Part shown: one piece after another, positions 23,756 through 32,252 of the stretch
How the letters are laid out: each line of letters opens with the position of its first letter
Position numbering within the stretch: the first letter of the stretch is position 1
Assembly (NCBI RefSeq): GCF_000801955.1
Contig: NZ_JSZO01000042.1
Location: 1-32,252, forward strand
Reading direction: 5' to 3'
DNA length: 32,252 nucleotides
Source: Ralstonia sp. A12
GTDB taxonomy: Bacteria > Pseudomonadota > Gammaproteobacteria > Burkholderiales > Burkholderiaceae
Position numbers and translations under genes: made by a program
Notes under the pieces: model-generated
Told to the model about the DNA's origin: nothing
Databases searched by the model: none
The model's input: only the letters and a program-made list of their open reading frames with translations

Positions 23756-25594
23756 TTATTCCACCGTCACCGACTTCGCCAGGTTACGCGGCTTATCCAC
23801 ATCGGTGCCACGCGCCAGCGCCGTGTGATACGCCAGCAGCTGCAGCGGCACCACGTGCAGGATCGGCGAGAGCTGGCCGTAATGCTCGGGCATGCGGATC
23901 ACCTGGATGCCATCGCTCGACTGGATGTGCGTATCGGCATCGGCAAACACGTACAGCTTGCCGCCGCGCGCGCGCACTTCCTGAATGTTCGACTTGAGCT
24001 TTTCGAGCAGCGTGTCGTTCGGGGCCACCGTCACCACCGGCATCTGGTCAGTCACCAGGGCCAGCGGGCCGTGTTTGAGCTCGCCGGCAGGGTAGGCCTC
24101 GGCGTGGATGTACGAGATTTCCTTGAGCTTGAGCGCGCCTTCCAGAGCGATCGGGTAGTGCAGGCCACGGCCCAGGAACAGCGCGTTCTCGCGGCGGGCA
24201 AATTCTTCCGACCACGCAATGATCTGCGGCTCCAGCGCCAGCACCGCGTTCAGTGCCGACGGCAGGTGGCGCAGGTGGCGCAGTGCGTCTTCTTCCTGCG
24301 CGTCATTCAGGTGGCCGCGCAGCTTGGCAAACGTCAGGGCCAGCATGTACAGGGCGGCCAGTTGCGTGGTGAACGCCTTGGTGGAGGCCACGCCAATCTC
24401 GGTGCCCGCGCGCGTGAGGAACTTGAGTTCGGTCTCGCGCACCATGGCGCTGGTCGCCACGTTGCAGATGGCCAGCGTGTGCGTGTGGCCCAGTTCGCGT
24501 GCGTGGCGCAGTGCGGCCAGCGTGTCGGCGGTCTCGCCCGATTGCGAGATCACGACCACCAGCGCGTTCGGGTTGGGCACCGTCTCGCGGTAGCGGTATT
24601 CGCTGGCGACTTCCACCTGCGTCGGGATCTTGGCGACCGACTCCAGCCAGTACTTGGCGGTGCAGCCCGAGTAGTAGCTCGTGCCGCAGGCCAGGATCAG
24701 CACGCTGTCGACCTTGGGCAGCACCTCAGCCGCACGCGGGCCGAACAGGTCAGGGCCAAAGCCCTGAATGCCTTCCAGCGTGTCACCCAGGGCGCGCGGC
24801 TGCTCGAAAATTTCCTTCTGCATGAAGTGGCGGAACGGCCCCAGCTCCACCGCGGCAGCATAGCCACCGACTTCCTTCACTTCACGCTCGACGATGTGGT
24901 CGTGCGCGTCGGCCACGGTAAAGCCCTCGCGCGTGATCTCCACCACATCGCCTTCTTCCAGATAGGCCATGCGGCCGGCGGTGCCCGCCACGGCCAGCGC
25001 GTCGGAGGCGAGGAACGTTTCGTTCTCGCCAATCGCCACCACCAGCGGCGAGCCGGCGCGTGCACCCACCACCACGTCGGGGTTGTCGCGGGCGAACACG
25101 GCAATGGCGTAGGCGCCGTGCAGGCGCTTGACCGAGGCGCGCACCGAGGCAAACAGGTTGCCGCGCGTGGCGCTGCTCGGGTACGTATAGGCCTGGTGGA
25201 TCAGGTGGGCGACCACCTCGGTGTCGGTCTGCGATTCAAAGCCGTAGCCAACGGCCTTAAGCTCGTCGCGCAGCGCTTCGTAGTTCTCGATGATGCCGTT
25301 GTGCACCAGGGCGATGGTGTCGCCCGAGAAGTGCGGGTGGGCGTTGACGGTATCCGGCTTGCCGTGCGTGGCCCAGCGCGTGTGGGCGATGCCGATGGCG
25401 CCGTCCAGGTGGCTGGTCTGTGCCTGGGTGTCCAGGTCGGCCACGCGCGACACGGTGCGCGCGCGCTCGAGTTGGCCGTCGCGCTGCACGGCGACGCCGC
25501 AGGAGTCATAGCCGCGGTATTCCAGGCGGCGCAGGCCTTCGATCAGGACGGGAACGATATTGCGCGTGGAAACCGCGCCGACGATACCGCACAT
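23756..25594 (-). CDS. glmS: Glutamine-fructose-6-phosphate aminotransferase GlmS
   Basis: A 612-residue GlmS, which makes glucosamine-6-phosphate from fructose-6-phosphate and glutamine, the first step of UDP-GlcNAc synthesis. The N-terminal glutaminase begins [20 protein letters not shown], with Cys2 as nucleophile after Met removal. [16 protein letters not shown] and [14 protein letters not shown] follow. The C-terminal isomerase part has two SIS domains ([53 protein letters not shown]) and ends LAKSVTVE as usual. ATG 25594 follows GGAGA. It lies 116 bp behind glmU on the same strand, and a terminator follows. No glmS ribozyme is expected or seen in this lineage. Confidence 0.98.
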   Translation of the reverse strand: MCGIVGAVSTRNIVPVLIEGLRRLEYRGYDSCGVAVQRDGQLERARTVSRVADLDTQAQTSHLDGAIGIAHTRWATHGKPDTVNAHPHFSGDTIALVHNGIIENYEALRDELKAVGYGFESQTDTEVVAHLIHQAYTYPSSATRGNLFASVRASVKRLHGAYAIAVFARDNPDVVVGARAGSPLVVAIGENETFLASDALAVAGTAGRMAYLEEGDVVEITREGFTVADAHDHIVEREVKEVGGYAAAVELGPFRHFMQKEIFEQPRALGDTLEGIQGFGPDLFGPRAAEVLPKVDSVLILACGTSYYSGCTAKYWLESVAKIPTQVEVASEYRYRETVPNPNALVVVISQSGETADTLAALRHARELGHTHTLAICNVATSAMVRETELKFLTRAGTEIGVASTKAFTTQLAALYMLALTFAKLRGHLNDAQEEDALRHLRHLPSALNAVLALEPQIIAWSEEFARRENALFLGRGLHYPIALEGALKLKEISYIHAEAYPAGELKHGPLALVTDQMPVVTVAPNDTLLEKLKSNIQEVRARGGKLYVFADADTHIQSSDGIQVIRMPEHYGQLSPILHVVPLQLLAYHTALARGTDVDKPRNLAKSVTVE

Positions 25595-25710
25595 GTTGAT
25601 TTCTCCGGTTTGAGCGTAATGCTTCGTGCACCGCGCTCGGACTGCATTGTTTCAGTATCGATGCTCGTGCGCCGCAGCGGCATCCGCTGTTCGGCGCAGG
25701 AGTAAACCTG

Positions 25711-27078
25711 TCAGGCGTCCTTCTTCTGCTTGACGGGGCGTTGCCATGCATCAATGGTGACTTGACGCGCACGCGAGACCGTCAACTTGCCCTCCGGCGC
25801 GTCCTTGGTCAGCGTGGTGCCAGCACCCAGCGTGGCACCCTTGCCTACGCGCACCGGCGCAACGAGCTGTGTGTCGGAGCCGATGAAGGCGTCATCTTCA
25901 ATGATGGTGCGGAACTTGTTCGCTCCATCGTAGTTGCAGGTGATCGTGCCCGCACCAATGTTCACGCGCGAGCCCACCGTGGCATCGCCCACATAGGCGA
26001 GGTGGTTGGCCTTGCTGTGCGCGGCCACCTGGCTGTTCTTGACCTCGACAAAGTTGCCGATGTGCACGTCTTCGGCCAACTCGGTGCCCGGGCGCAGGCG
26101 CGCGTACGGCCCGATGCGCGAGTCGGCGCCAACCTTGGCTTGCTCGATGTGGCAGAACGGCAGGATCTCGGCGCCGGCGTCGATGGTCGCGTTGCGGATC
26201 ACTGCGTTGGCGCCGATGTGCACACCGTCGCCCAGCGTGACGTTACCTTCAAAGATGCAGTTGACGTCGATCACCACGTCGCGGCCACACGTGAGCTTGC
26301 CGCGGACGTCGATGCGCGCCGGGTCAATCAGCGTCACGCCGTCTTCCAGCAGCTGCTGCGCGAGGTTGCGCTGGTGAATGCGCTCCAGCTCGGCCAACTG
26401 CACCTTGCTGTTCACGCCCAGCGTTTCCCACTCGGCCAGCGGGTGTGCGGAGGTGATGGGCACGCCTTCGGTGGCGGCGCGCTCGATCACGTCGGTCAGG
26501 TAGTACTCGCCCTGCGCGTTGTTGTTGGACAGCGTGGCTAGCCACGTCTTGAGCTTGGCCGTCGGGCAAACCAGGATGCCGGTATTCACCTCGTGAATGG
26601 CAAGCTGCGTTTCGTTGGCGTCCTTCTGCTCGACGATGCGGGTAATGCGGCCGGCGGCGTCACGGACGATGCGGCCGTAGCCGGTCGGGTCATCCAGGTG
26701 CACGGTCAGCACGCCCAGGTGGTCGTGGCCGGCGGCGCCAACCAGCGCGCCCAGCGTTTCAGCACGGGTGAGCGGCACGTCGCCGTAGAGCACCAGGGTG
26801 GGTACGCTCTCATCCAGCTGATCGACTGCCTGCATGACGGCGTGGCCGGTGCCAAGCTGCTGCTCCTGCGTCGCGAAGATGACATCGGGCGCACCGACCA
26901 TCTCACGCACGCGCTCACCTCCGTGGCCCACCACCACGACCAGGCGTGCCGGCGACATGGACCGCGCGGTTTCGATCACGTGTGCCAGCAGCGGTTTGCC
27001 GGCCAGCGGGTGCAGCACTTTGGGCAGGGCGGAACGCATGCGTTTGCCCATGCCGGCGGCAAGGATGACGATATTCAC
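25711..27078 (-). CDS. glmU: Bifunctional GlcNAc-1-P uridyltransferase / GlcN-1-P acetyltransferase GlmU
   Basis: A 455-residue GlmU that acetylates glucosamine-1-phosphate and then couples it to UTP, giving UDP-GlcNAc for peptidoglycan and LPS. The N-terminal pyrophosphorylase has [28 protein letters not shown] and YGDVPL. The C-terminal left-handed beta-helix acetyltransferase has hexapeptide repeats, [36 protein letters not shown] and the end region [15 protein letters not shown]. The start is probably GTG 27078 (residues [13 protein letters not shown]), with AGGAA upstream. The frame stays open further, but that part does not match the family. The gene precedes glmS, probably as one operon, and diverges from a lipoprotein gene. 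Confidence 0.97.
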   Translation of the reverse strand: MNIVILAAGMGKRMRSALPKVLHPLAGKPLLAHVIETARSMSPARLVVVVGHGGERVREMVGAPDVIFATQEQQLGTGHAVMQAVDQLDESVPTLVLYGDVPLTRAETLGALVGAAGHDHLGVLTVHLDDPTGYGRIVRDAAGRITRIVEQKDANETQLAIHEVNTGILVCPTAKLKTWLATLSNNNAQGEYYLTDVIERAATEGVPITSAHPLAEWETLGVNSKVQLAELERIHQRNLAQQLLEDGVTLIDPARIDVRGKLTCGRDVVIDVNCIFEGNVTLGDGVHIGANAVIRNATIDAGAEILPFCHIEQAKVGADSRIGPYARLRPGTELAEDVHIGNFVEVKNSQVAAHSKANHLAYVGDATVGSRVNIGAGTITCNYDGANKFRTIIEDDAFIGSDTQLVAPVRVGKGATLGAGTTLTKDAPEGKLTVSRARQVTIDAWQRPVKQKKDA

Positions 27079-27234
27079 AAGGAGGTTCCTAGAGTGACTC
27101 GAAGCGATAGCCTGCGGCGGATGTCCGAGCACACCAATGGCCACCCGGAACCTGCTGCCCGCCACCTCCCCTCAAGTTGGCTGGACCGCCTGCAAACCCT
27201 TCTATGGGGCGCATTTGCGGCGTATAAGACACAG

Positions 27235-28212
27235 ATGAAAAATTTTAGCATGGGGCCTACCCCCCAGCTGAACCCGTCAAATGGTCGAATTGTTGCAATT
27301 GCGCCATTGCCAGGCCGGCTAGGCCGCTGGTTGGTCGTGCTGGCGGCGGTCATCTCGTTGGCGTGCCTGCAGGCCTGCAGCACCATGAAAGTGGGCTACA
27401 GCCAGGGGGCTCGCCTGACCTATTGGTGGATCGACGGCCAGTTCGACCTGCAGGACGCCCAGGCCGGCCCCACACGCGAGGCCATCACGCGCTTCTTTGC
27501 CTGGCACCGGCAAGACCAGTTGCCGCGCGTAGCGGCGCTGTTGCAACGTGCACAAGGCGAACTGCAGCAGCCAGCCACAGCGCAGCAGATGCGCGCCTAC
27601 CAAGACGCCTTCCAGCAATTCGGGCGCGCCGCCTTTGACCAGGCCAAGCCCGACATCGCCCGTCTGCTGCTGAGCACCACGCCCGCCCAGCTCGCGCATG
27701 TGCAAAAGAAACAGGCAGAAAGCAACGAGAAATACCAGCGCCGCTATCTGGGCGACGACGCCGACGAGCGCCTGCGCGCCCGCCTCAAAAAGGTGATGGA
27801 GGATGCGCGGCTTATGTACGGCAGCTTCTCAACCGAACAGGAGGAGGCCATCCGCACGGCCATCACCCCGATGGTGGACAGCACCCCAGCCCGGTATGAC
27901 GAGCGCATCGCGCGGCAGCGGGCGTGGCTGGCGCTGATTGCCCGCGTGCAGCAGGAGCGCCCCGATGAAGCGACGGTCGTGCAATGGCTCACCGCCTATG
28001 CCGACCAGTGGCGGCAGGCACCGGGCGAGCGTGGCACGCAGCAGCGCCTGCGCCGCGAAGCCGATACCGCCATGCTTGTCACCATCGCCAACCTGACCAC
28101 GCTGCGCCAGAAACAGCATGCGCGCGAGCGCCTGCAGGGGTGGATCAACGACGTACGCGACCTGATGCGCGAGGGCGAGGCCAGTAGCAGCCCCCAAGCG
28201 CAGAACAACTGA
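27235..28212 (+). CDS. DUF6279-type lipoprotein
   Basis: A protein of about 325 residues with a lipoprotein signal: a basic segment GRLGRW, the hydrophobic stretch LVVLAAVISLACLQAC, and the lipidated Cys followed by STMKVGYSQGARLTYWWIDG. That mature start, and the helical, Arg- and Gln-rich remainder (WHRQDQLPRVAALLQRAQ, then RQRAWLALIARVQQERPDE), match DUF6279 proteins of beta- and gamma-proteobacteria, whose role is unknown. The start is uncertain: ATG 27235 or ATG 27250 gives a long, unusual N-terminal region, and a later TTG would give a more typical signal peptide. It diverges from glmU and converges with ttcA (9 bp gap). Confidence 0.83.
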   Translation: MKNFSMGPTPQLNPSNGRIVAIAPLPGRLGRWLVVLAAVISLACLQACSTMKVGYSQGARLTYWWIDGQFDLQDAQAGPTREAITRFFAWHRQDQLPRVAALLQRAQGELQQPATAQQMRAYQDAFQQFGRAAFDQAKPDIARLLLSTTPAQLAHVQKKQAESNEKYQRRYLGDDADERLRARLKKVMEDARLMYGSFSTEQEEAIRTAITPMVDSTPARYDERIARQRAWLALIARVQQERPDEATVVQWLTAYADQWRQAPGERGTQQRLRREADTAMLVTIANLTTLRQKQHARERLQGWINDVRDLMREGEASSSPQAQNN

Positions 28213-28221
28213 GCGCTGCGA

Positions 28222-29157
28222 TCAGCTCGCGGCAGCTTCGCCTGCGGCCGCTGCGTCGGCGGGCTTGCGCTCAAAGCGCACGAATTCGATGCGATCGTCA
28301 TGCGAGCCGGCAAACACCAGCGGCGCCTGGTCGTAAGACGTCTGCCCGAACAGCGAGTCCTCGCCGATCTTCGCCAGGCCGGTGGAGAGGCCGTTGAAAT
28401 CGAACAGGTCCGTATCGGCCAAGTGCGACGGCACCACGTTCTGCAGCGACGCGAAGATGTTGTCGATACGGCCCGGCGTCTGGCGCTCCCACTCCAGCAG
28501 CATCTCCTTGACCTTCTTGCGCTGCAGGTTTTCCTGCGAGCCGCACAGGTTGCACGGGATGATCGGGAATTCCATGGCACGGGCGTAGGAGGCGATGTCC
28601 TTCTCTGCGCAATACGCCAGTGGGCGGATGACAATGTGGTCGCCGTTGTCGGTGGCGAGCTTGGGCGGCATCGCCTTCATCTTGCCGCCGAAGAACATGT
28701 TCAGGAAGAACGTGTTGACGATGTCGTCGCGGTGGTGGCCCAGCGCGATCTTGTTGGCGCCCAGCTCCTTGGCGGTGCGGTAGATCACGCCCCGGCGCAG
28801 GCGCGAGCACAGCGAGCACGTGGTCTTGCCCTCGGGCACCTTCTCCTTGACGATCGAATACGTGTCCGCCTCGACGATCACGTATTCCACCCCCGTCTTC
28901 TTCAGGTAGTTGGGCAGCACGTCTTCCGGAAAGCCCGGCTGCTTCTGATCGAGGTTCATGGCGATCAGCTTGAAATTGACGGGCGCGCGCTTCTGCAGCG
29001 CCATCAGGATCGACAGCATCGTGTACGAGTCCTTGCCGCCGGACAGGCACACGAGGATGGTGTCGCCGTCCTCGATCATCTTGAAGTCGCCGATGGCGCG
29101 ACCGACCGCCGATTGCAGGCGGGTTTCGAGGCGGTGGAAATTATTGGAAAACGTCAT
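28222..29157 (-). CDS. ttcA: tRNA 2-thiocytidine biosynthesis protein TtcA
   Basis: A 311-residue tRNA thiolase that makes 2-thiocytidine at position 32 of certain tRNAs. The PP-loop ATP-binding motif SGGKDS is at residues 39-44. Two CxxC pairs, Cys114-Cys117 (TCSLCSR) and Cys202-Cys205 (PCNLCGS), are where the family binds an iron-sulfur cluster. [20 protein letters not shown] and [20 protein letters not shown] are further family motifs. The alanine-rich C-terminal tail is variable. ATG 29157 begins the conserved [14 protein letters not shown]. It diverges from the ketopantoate reductase gene. Confidence 0.97.
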   Translation of the reverse strand: MTFSNNFHRLETRLQSAVGRAIGDFKMIEDGDTILVCLSGGKDSYTMLSILMALQKRAPVNFKLIAMNLDQKQPGFPEDVLPNYLKKTGVEYVIVEADTYSIVKEKVPEGKTTCSLCSRLRRGVIYRTAKELGANKIALGHHRDDIVNTFFLNMFFGGKMKAMPPKLATDNGDHIVIRPLAYCAEKDIASYARAMEFPIIPCNLCGSQENLQRKKVKEMLLEWERQTPGRIDNIFASLQNVVPSHLADTDLFDFNGLSTGLAKIGEDSLFGQTSYDQAPLVFAGSHDDRIEFVRFERKPADAAAAGEAAAS

Positions 29158-29323
29158 GGCATGCTGACCCCGCCAGCGCTGAATAATGGCCGAACGGGCG
29201 TCAAATCGTGAGGAAAATCAGTATTTTAGCGTGCCCTGACGCTGCGCGGGCACACCGTCTGCAGGCTTGGACGAACCGGCCTAGAATCGTTTGCTTCATC
29301 CCCTGCCCAATATGGAGACAGCA

Positions 29324-30277
29324 ATGCGGATTCTGGTACTCGGCGCCGGCGGCACCGGCGGCTATTTCGGCGGACGACTCGCCCAGGCTGGCGCAGATGT
29401 GACCTTTCTGGTCCGCTCGGCCCGTGCGGAGCGTTTGCGCGCACACGGCCTGGTGATCCGCAGCCCGGCGGGTGATGCGCAGTTGCCTGTGCAGATCATC
29501 ACCGCCAGCGAAGCCGCAGCCTGGGGCCATGCCGATCTCGTATTGCTGAGCTGCAAGGCGTATGACCTGGACGACGCGATCACCGCGATCCGCCCTGTGG
29601 TGGGCGAGCGCACCATCGTGCTGCCGGTGCTCAACGGGCTGGCGCACCTGGAACGGCTCGATGCAGCCTTTGGTGAGTCGCGCGTGCTGGGTGGCCTGTG
29701 CCATATCAGCGCAACCACCGCGCCCGACGGTGCCGTGCTGCACCTGAGCATCGGGCAAGGTCCGGCTGTGCACTCCATCACCTTTGGCGAGCGCACGCCG
29801 CATGCCCCGCGTGAACGCACCGAGGCCATTCGCAACGTGTTCGCCACGGCCAGCTTTGACACGGTGCTGGCCGACAACGTGATGCAGGACATGTGGGAGA
29901 AGTTTGTCTTCCTCACCTCGCTGGCGTCGATGACGTGCCTGATGCGCGCCACCGTGGGCGAGATTGTTGCGACGGACGAGGGGCGTGCGCTGAATGAGGC
30001 GATGTTTGCGGCGTGCCAGGCGGTGTCTGCGGCATCGGGGTATCCGATCCGGACACAGGCGCGTGAGCGCGGCCAGAATGTGCTGACGCAGGCGGGCTCA
30101 ACGCTGACGGCGTCGATGCTGCGTGATCTGGAAAACGGGGGGCGTGTGGAAGCAGATCACATCGTTGGCGACATGCTGCAGCGAGGGCGCAAGCTGGGGG
30201 TGGATGTGGCGTTGCTGCGGGTGGCGTATGCGCATTTGCAGGCGTATCAGCAGCGGTTGTTGCGGCCTGCGGCCTGA
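29324..30277 (+). CDS. panE: 2-dehydropantoate 2-reductase (ketopantoate reductase family)
   Basis: A 317-residue NADPH-dependent reductase of the ketopantoate reductase family, which makes pantoate for coenzyme A. It starts MRILVLGAGGTGGYFGGRLA, a Rossmann GxGGxGG loop at residues 7-13. Catalytic-region residues include the lysine in LLSCKAYDLDDA (Lys78) and the WEKFVF segment with Asn and Lys before it. SMLRDLENGGRVEADHIVGD near the end carries the substrate-binding Ser and Glu. ATG 29324 has GGAGA upstream. Several PanE-like paralogues occur in such genomes, so the true pantoate enzyme may be elsewhere. Repeat copy B begins 34 bp after the stop. Confidence 0.88.
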   Translation: MRILVLGAGGTGGYFGGRLAQAGADVTFLVRSARAERLRAHGLVIRSPAGDAQLPVQIITASEAAAWGHADLVLLSCKAYDLDDAITAIRPVVGERTIVLPVLNGLAHLERLDAAFGESRVLGGLCHISATTAPDGAVLHLSIGQGPAVHSITFGERTPHAPRERTEAIRNVFATASFDTVLADNVMQDMWEKFVFLTSLASMTCLMRATVGEIVATDEGRALNEAMFAACQAVSAASGYPIRTQARERGQNVLTQAGSTLTASMLRDLENGGRVEADHIVGDMLQRGRKLGVDVALLRVAYAHLQAYQQRLLRPAA

Positions 30278-30310
30278 ACGACTGGTTGGGGGGATTCGCC
30301 GTCAGCCTTT

Positions 30311-30554
30311 GTTGGTGGTCCATCCCCTGTTTCATCCCCTGCCGGGGCTGACTCACTTTCTTTGTCTTGCCAAAGAAAGTAAGCAAAGAAAGGCGCGCCC
30401 GAGATGGCGAAAGACTCCTTGAATTTCTGTCGCAGGGAGGGGAAGGGAAAAACTCGCTTCGCTCAAACAGTTTCCCTTCCTTTTTCCTCCCTGCAACAGA
30501 AATTCAAGGCGCCATCTAGGGCAAGAACGGCCAAACCGTCTGGGCGCGTGTGTT
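30311..30554 (-). repeat. Dispersed composite repeat, copy B (complete, inverted)
   Basis: An element of about 244 bp, in the opposite orientation to copies A and C. Module 1 is a long hairpin. AGATGGCG/CGCCATCT at 30402-30409 and 30510-30517 closes it. Inside are arms of 34 nt (30417-30450) and 39 nt (30471-30509) that both carry the CCTTGAATTT word. They pair with one mismatch and a 5-nt bulge around a 20-nt core (30451-30470). Module 2 is the stem CTCACTTTCTTTG / CAAAGAAAGTAAG at 30352-30364 and 30371-30383, with CCCCTGCCGGGG-type bases beside it. The element fills nearly all of the gap between panE and the nodT-like gene. Confidence 0.88.
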
Positions 30555-30571
30555 CTCGTCTTGATTCGCGC

Positions 30572-32041
30572 TTACTGCCAGCCACCGCCCAGGGCCTGCA
30601 TCAGCGCGGCGGAATCCAGCAGGCGGTCGGCGCGGCTCTGTACCTGTTGCAGCGTTGCTTGGTCGACTTGACGCTGTGCATCGAGCAATGTGAGCGTGCT
30701 GATGCCGCCGGCGGCGTGGCGGGCTTCGGCAGCGCGCAAAGTCTGCTGCGCTTGATCGGTTGCCAGCGCGCGTGCCTGTAGCGCTTGCGCGTCGTTGTGC
30801 ACGGCGTGCAGTGCGTCGGCCACTTCCTGCAAGCCTTGCAACACGGTCTGTTTGTAGGCGGCGCCGGCTGCATCGTATGCGGCTTCGGCATCGCGCTTTT
30901 TGGCGCGCAGCGTGCCGCCGTGGAAGATCGGCTGCGTTAGTCCAGCGCCAAGGTTCCAGATGCTGGAGCCAGCGCCGAGCACGTTGCGGAAACCCGTCGT
31001 CTCAGAACCCAGCCCCGCTGACAACGTAATGCGCGGGAACAGGTTGGCCGTGGCAACGCCCACGTTGGCGCTGGCTTCGTGCCACATCGCCTCGGCCGCG
31101 CGAATGTCGGGACGGCGTTGCGCCAGCGTGGACGGTAGTGACATCGGTAGCGGATCAGGCAAGTGCAGCGCATCGAGCGTGGGCAGGTCCGGCAGCCCCG
31201 CACCGGGCTCACGACCCATCAGCACCGACAGCCGATGTCGCATCTGCGCGGCCTGCTGGGCGAGCGGCGGCAATGTGGCCTCGGTCTGCGCCACCAGCGT
31301 GCGTTGCGAGAATGCGTCGACCTTGGCCACGCCCCCGACGCTCAACCGACGCTCGGTGATATCGAGCTGCTTGCGCTGCTCCGCCACTAGCCGCTGCGTG
31401 GTCGCGATCTGCGTGCCGAGCAAGGCGATGCGCACCACCGACGTCACCACATTGCCCGCCAGCGACAGGCGTGCTGCCTCCAGCTCATAGCGCTGCGTAT
31501 CGACCTGCGCGCGCGAGGCCTCCAGCGCCCGGCGCACACCGCCAAAAATATCCAACGCATACGACACCGACAGCGACGCCGAATACAACGTGAACGGCCC
31601 CGGCTTGGGCGTGTTGAAGCCGAACGCTTCCGGGTTGATCTGCTGGCGCACAGCGGAGACCGTGCCATCCACGGTCGGGAGCGCATAGCCGAACTGCGCT
31701 TCGGCTTCAGCCTGTGCCTGGCGCAAGCGCGCCTCGGCCTGCGCAACGGTGGGACTGGCGCGCAGCGCTTCATCTACCAGCGCGTCGAGTGCGGGCGACT
31801 GGAACAAATGCCACCAATCGGCCGGTACGTTTGCTTCGGCCAGATGCTGCGCTTCGCCACCCGGTACCGGAGCGGATACGGTTTGTGCCGGCAGCGGTTG
31901 CGCGGAGTAGCCAACCGCAGCGGGCGCGGGCGGCGTTTTGAAATCCGGCCCGACGGCACAACCGCTGGTTACCAATGCGGCAACAAGCACAGCACCAAGA
32001 ACCCGCTCACGGCCCACCAAAGCCCGCCCGAACGCCAACAC
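30572..32041 (-). CDS. Efflux outer-membrane lipoprotein, NodT/OprM family
   Basis: A protein of about 489 residues of the RND outer-membrane factor family (TolC-like channel), which carries substrates from an inner-membrane pump across the outer membrane. The signal peptide GAVLVAALVTSGC is followed by AVGPDFKTPPAP, the typical lipoprotein start. Two outer-membrane efflux repeats follow, with DALVDEALRASPTVAQAEAR and the first-repeat segment SVSYALDIFGGVRRALEASR, and in the second LAQRRPDIRAAEAMWHEASA. The pump and adaptor genes are not in the window. GTG 32041 is used; GTG 32017 is as likely. The first sits in the end of repeat copy C, so the repeat borders or supplies the start. Confidence 0.88.
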   Translation of the reverse strand: MLAFGRALVGRERVLGAVLVAALVTSGCAVGPDFKTPPAPAAVGYSAQPLPAQTVSAPVPGGEAQHLAEANVPADWWHLFQSPALDALVDEALRASPTVAQAEARLRQAQAEAEAQFGYALPTVDGTVSAVRQQINPEAFGFNTPKPGPFTLYSASLSVSYALDIFGGVRRALEASRAQVDTQRYELEAARLSLAGNVVTSVVRIALLGTQIATTQRLVAEQRKQLDITERRLSVGGVAKVDAFSQRTLVAQTEATLPPLAQQAAQMRHRLSVLMGREPGAGLPDLPTLDALHLPDPLPMSLPSTLAQRRPDIRAAEAMWHEASANVGVATANLFPRITLSAGLGSETTGFRNVLGAGSSIWNLGAGLTQPIFHGGTLRAKKRDAEAAYDAAGAAYKQTVLQGLQEVADALHAVHNDAQALQARALATDQAQQTLRAAEARHAAGGISTLTLLDAQRQVDQATLQQVQSRADRLLDSAALMQALGGGWQ

Positions 32042-32252
32042 ATGCCCCCAGATGGTTTGGCCATACCCTGCCCTAGATGGCGCCTTGAATTTTTGTAAGC
32101 GGGCGGAAACAAGACGGGGAACTGTCTGAGCGAAGCGAGTTTTCCCCGTCTCCGCACGGTTACAAAAATTCAAGGGGAAGTCGCCATCTCGGGCGCGCCT
32201 TTCTTTGCTTACTTTCTTTGGCAAGACAAAGAAAGTAAGTCGGCCCCGGCAG
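32037..32252 (+). repeat. Dispersed composite repeat, copy C (cut by the window end)
   Basis: The same element as copy B, in the other orientation. Module 1: AGATGGCG (32075-32082) and CGCCATCT (32182-32189) enclose arms of 39 nt (32083-32121) and 34 nt (32142-32175) around a 20-nt core CTGTCTGAGCGAAGCGAGTT (32122-32141). Module 2: stem CTTACTTTCTTTG / CAAAGAAAGTAAG (32208-32220, 32227-32239). The flank GGTTTGGCC and TGCCCTAGATGGCG are shared with copy B. Confidence 0.88.

Noticed and set aside
23825-25705. Long open frame (626 codons) on the plus strand opposite glmS
   Set aside because: glmS on the minus strand matches its family over its whole length. The plus-strand translation is rich in Arg, His, Val and Gln with no recognisable domain, as expected for the complement of a high-GC gene.
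25595-25710. glmS ribozyme or other leader riboswitch between glmU and glmS
   Set aside because: No catalytic-core features were recognised, and glmS ribozymes are a feature of Gram-positive bacteria.
29913-30386. Minus-strand frame across the end of panE and repeat copy B
   Set aside because: It lies opposite a conserved gene and owes its start to the repeat; low-complexity Pro/Ala/Ser translation.
30311-32252. Composite transposon or insertion sequence around the nodT-like gene
   Set aside because: No transposase, no clear target-site duplication and no IS-type terminal repeats are visible. Kept only as a hypothesis of repeat-bounded mobility.

Overview
The window looks like a chromosomal segment of a high-GC beta-proteobacterium, most likely a Ralstonia species. 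This rests on codon use, protein sequences, the glmU-glmS and ttcA neighbourhood, and the dispersed repeats. The genus is inferred from recognition, not from a search. About 33 protein genes fill almost all of the sequence. I see no rRNA, tRNA, CRISPR array, transposase or prophage gene.

Layout. At 1-92 lies the right part of a dispersed repeat (copy A). Positions 180-7049 hold ordinary accessory genes: a LysE/RhtB exporter, an LtrA-like membrane protein, a LysR regulator divergent from a glutathione transferase, a YfcG-like glutathione transferase, an MFS exporter and a lipoprotein. At 9095-7131 (minus) is a tightly overlapped four-gene unit: periplasmic binding protein, short AraC regulator, VOC protein, small membrane protein. 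A LysN-type aminotransferase and a divergent VOC protein follow.

The most coherent system is the RNA-repair locus at 10989-17249. On the minus strand a zinc-ribbon protein, RtcB ligase, an unrecognised 194-aa protein, the nucleotidyltransferase RlaP and RtcA cyclase form one operon. A 63-aa basic protein and a terminator may end it. The operon has a near-consensus sigma-54 promoter at 15491-15506. The divergent gene is rtcR, a CARF-AAA+ sigma-54 activator. The logic is that RtcR senses RNA ends, then sigma-54 RNA polymerase switches on end-processing and ligation enzymes.

Positions 17303-23415 hold a LysR regulator, a betaine-type binding protein without a signal peptide beside a zinc-type oxidoreductase, a bestrophin-like membrane protein, a patatin-like lipase, a DUF1145 protein and a secreted DUF4189 protein. 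Positions 23756-30277 are mostly housekeeping: glmS and glmU (UDP-GlcNAc synthesis), a DUF6279 lipoprotein, ttcA (tRNA 2-thiocytidine) and a ketopantoate reductase.

At the right end a NodT/OprM-type outer-membrane efflux lipoprotein gene sits between two inverted copies (B and C) of a composite repeat of about 244 bp. Each of these copies contains a long hairpin with the same arm and loop lengths (39/20/34 nt), but with different arm sequences that still pair. This conserved architecture is the least explained structure in the window.
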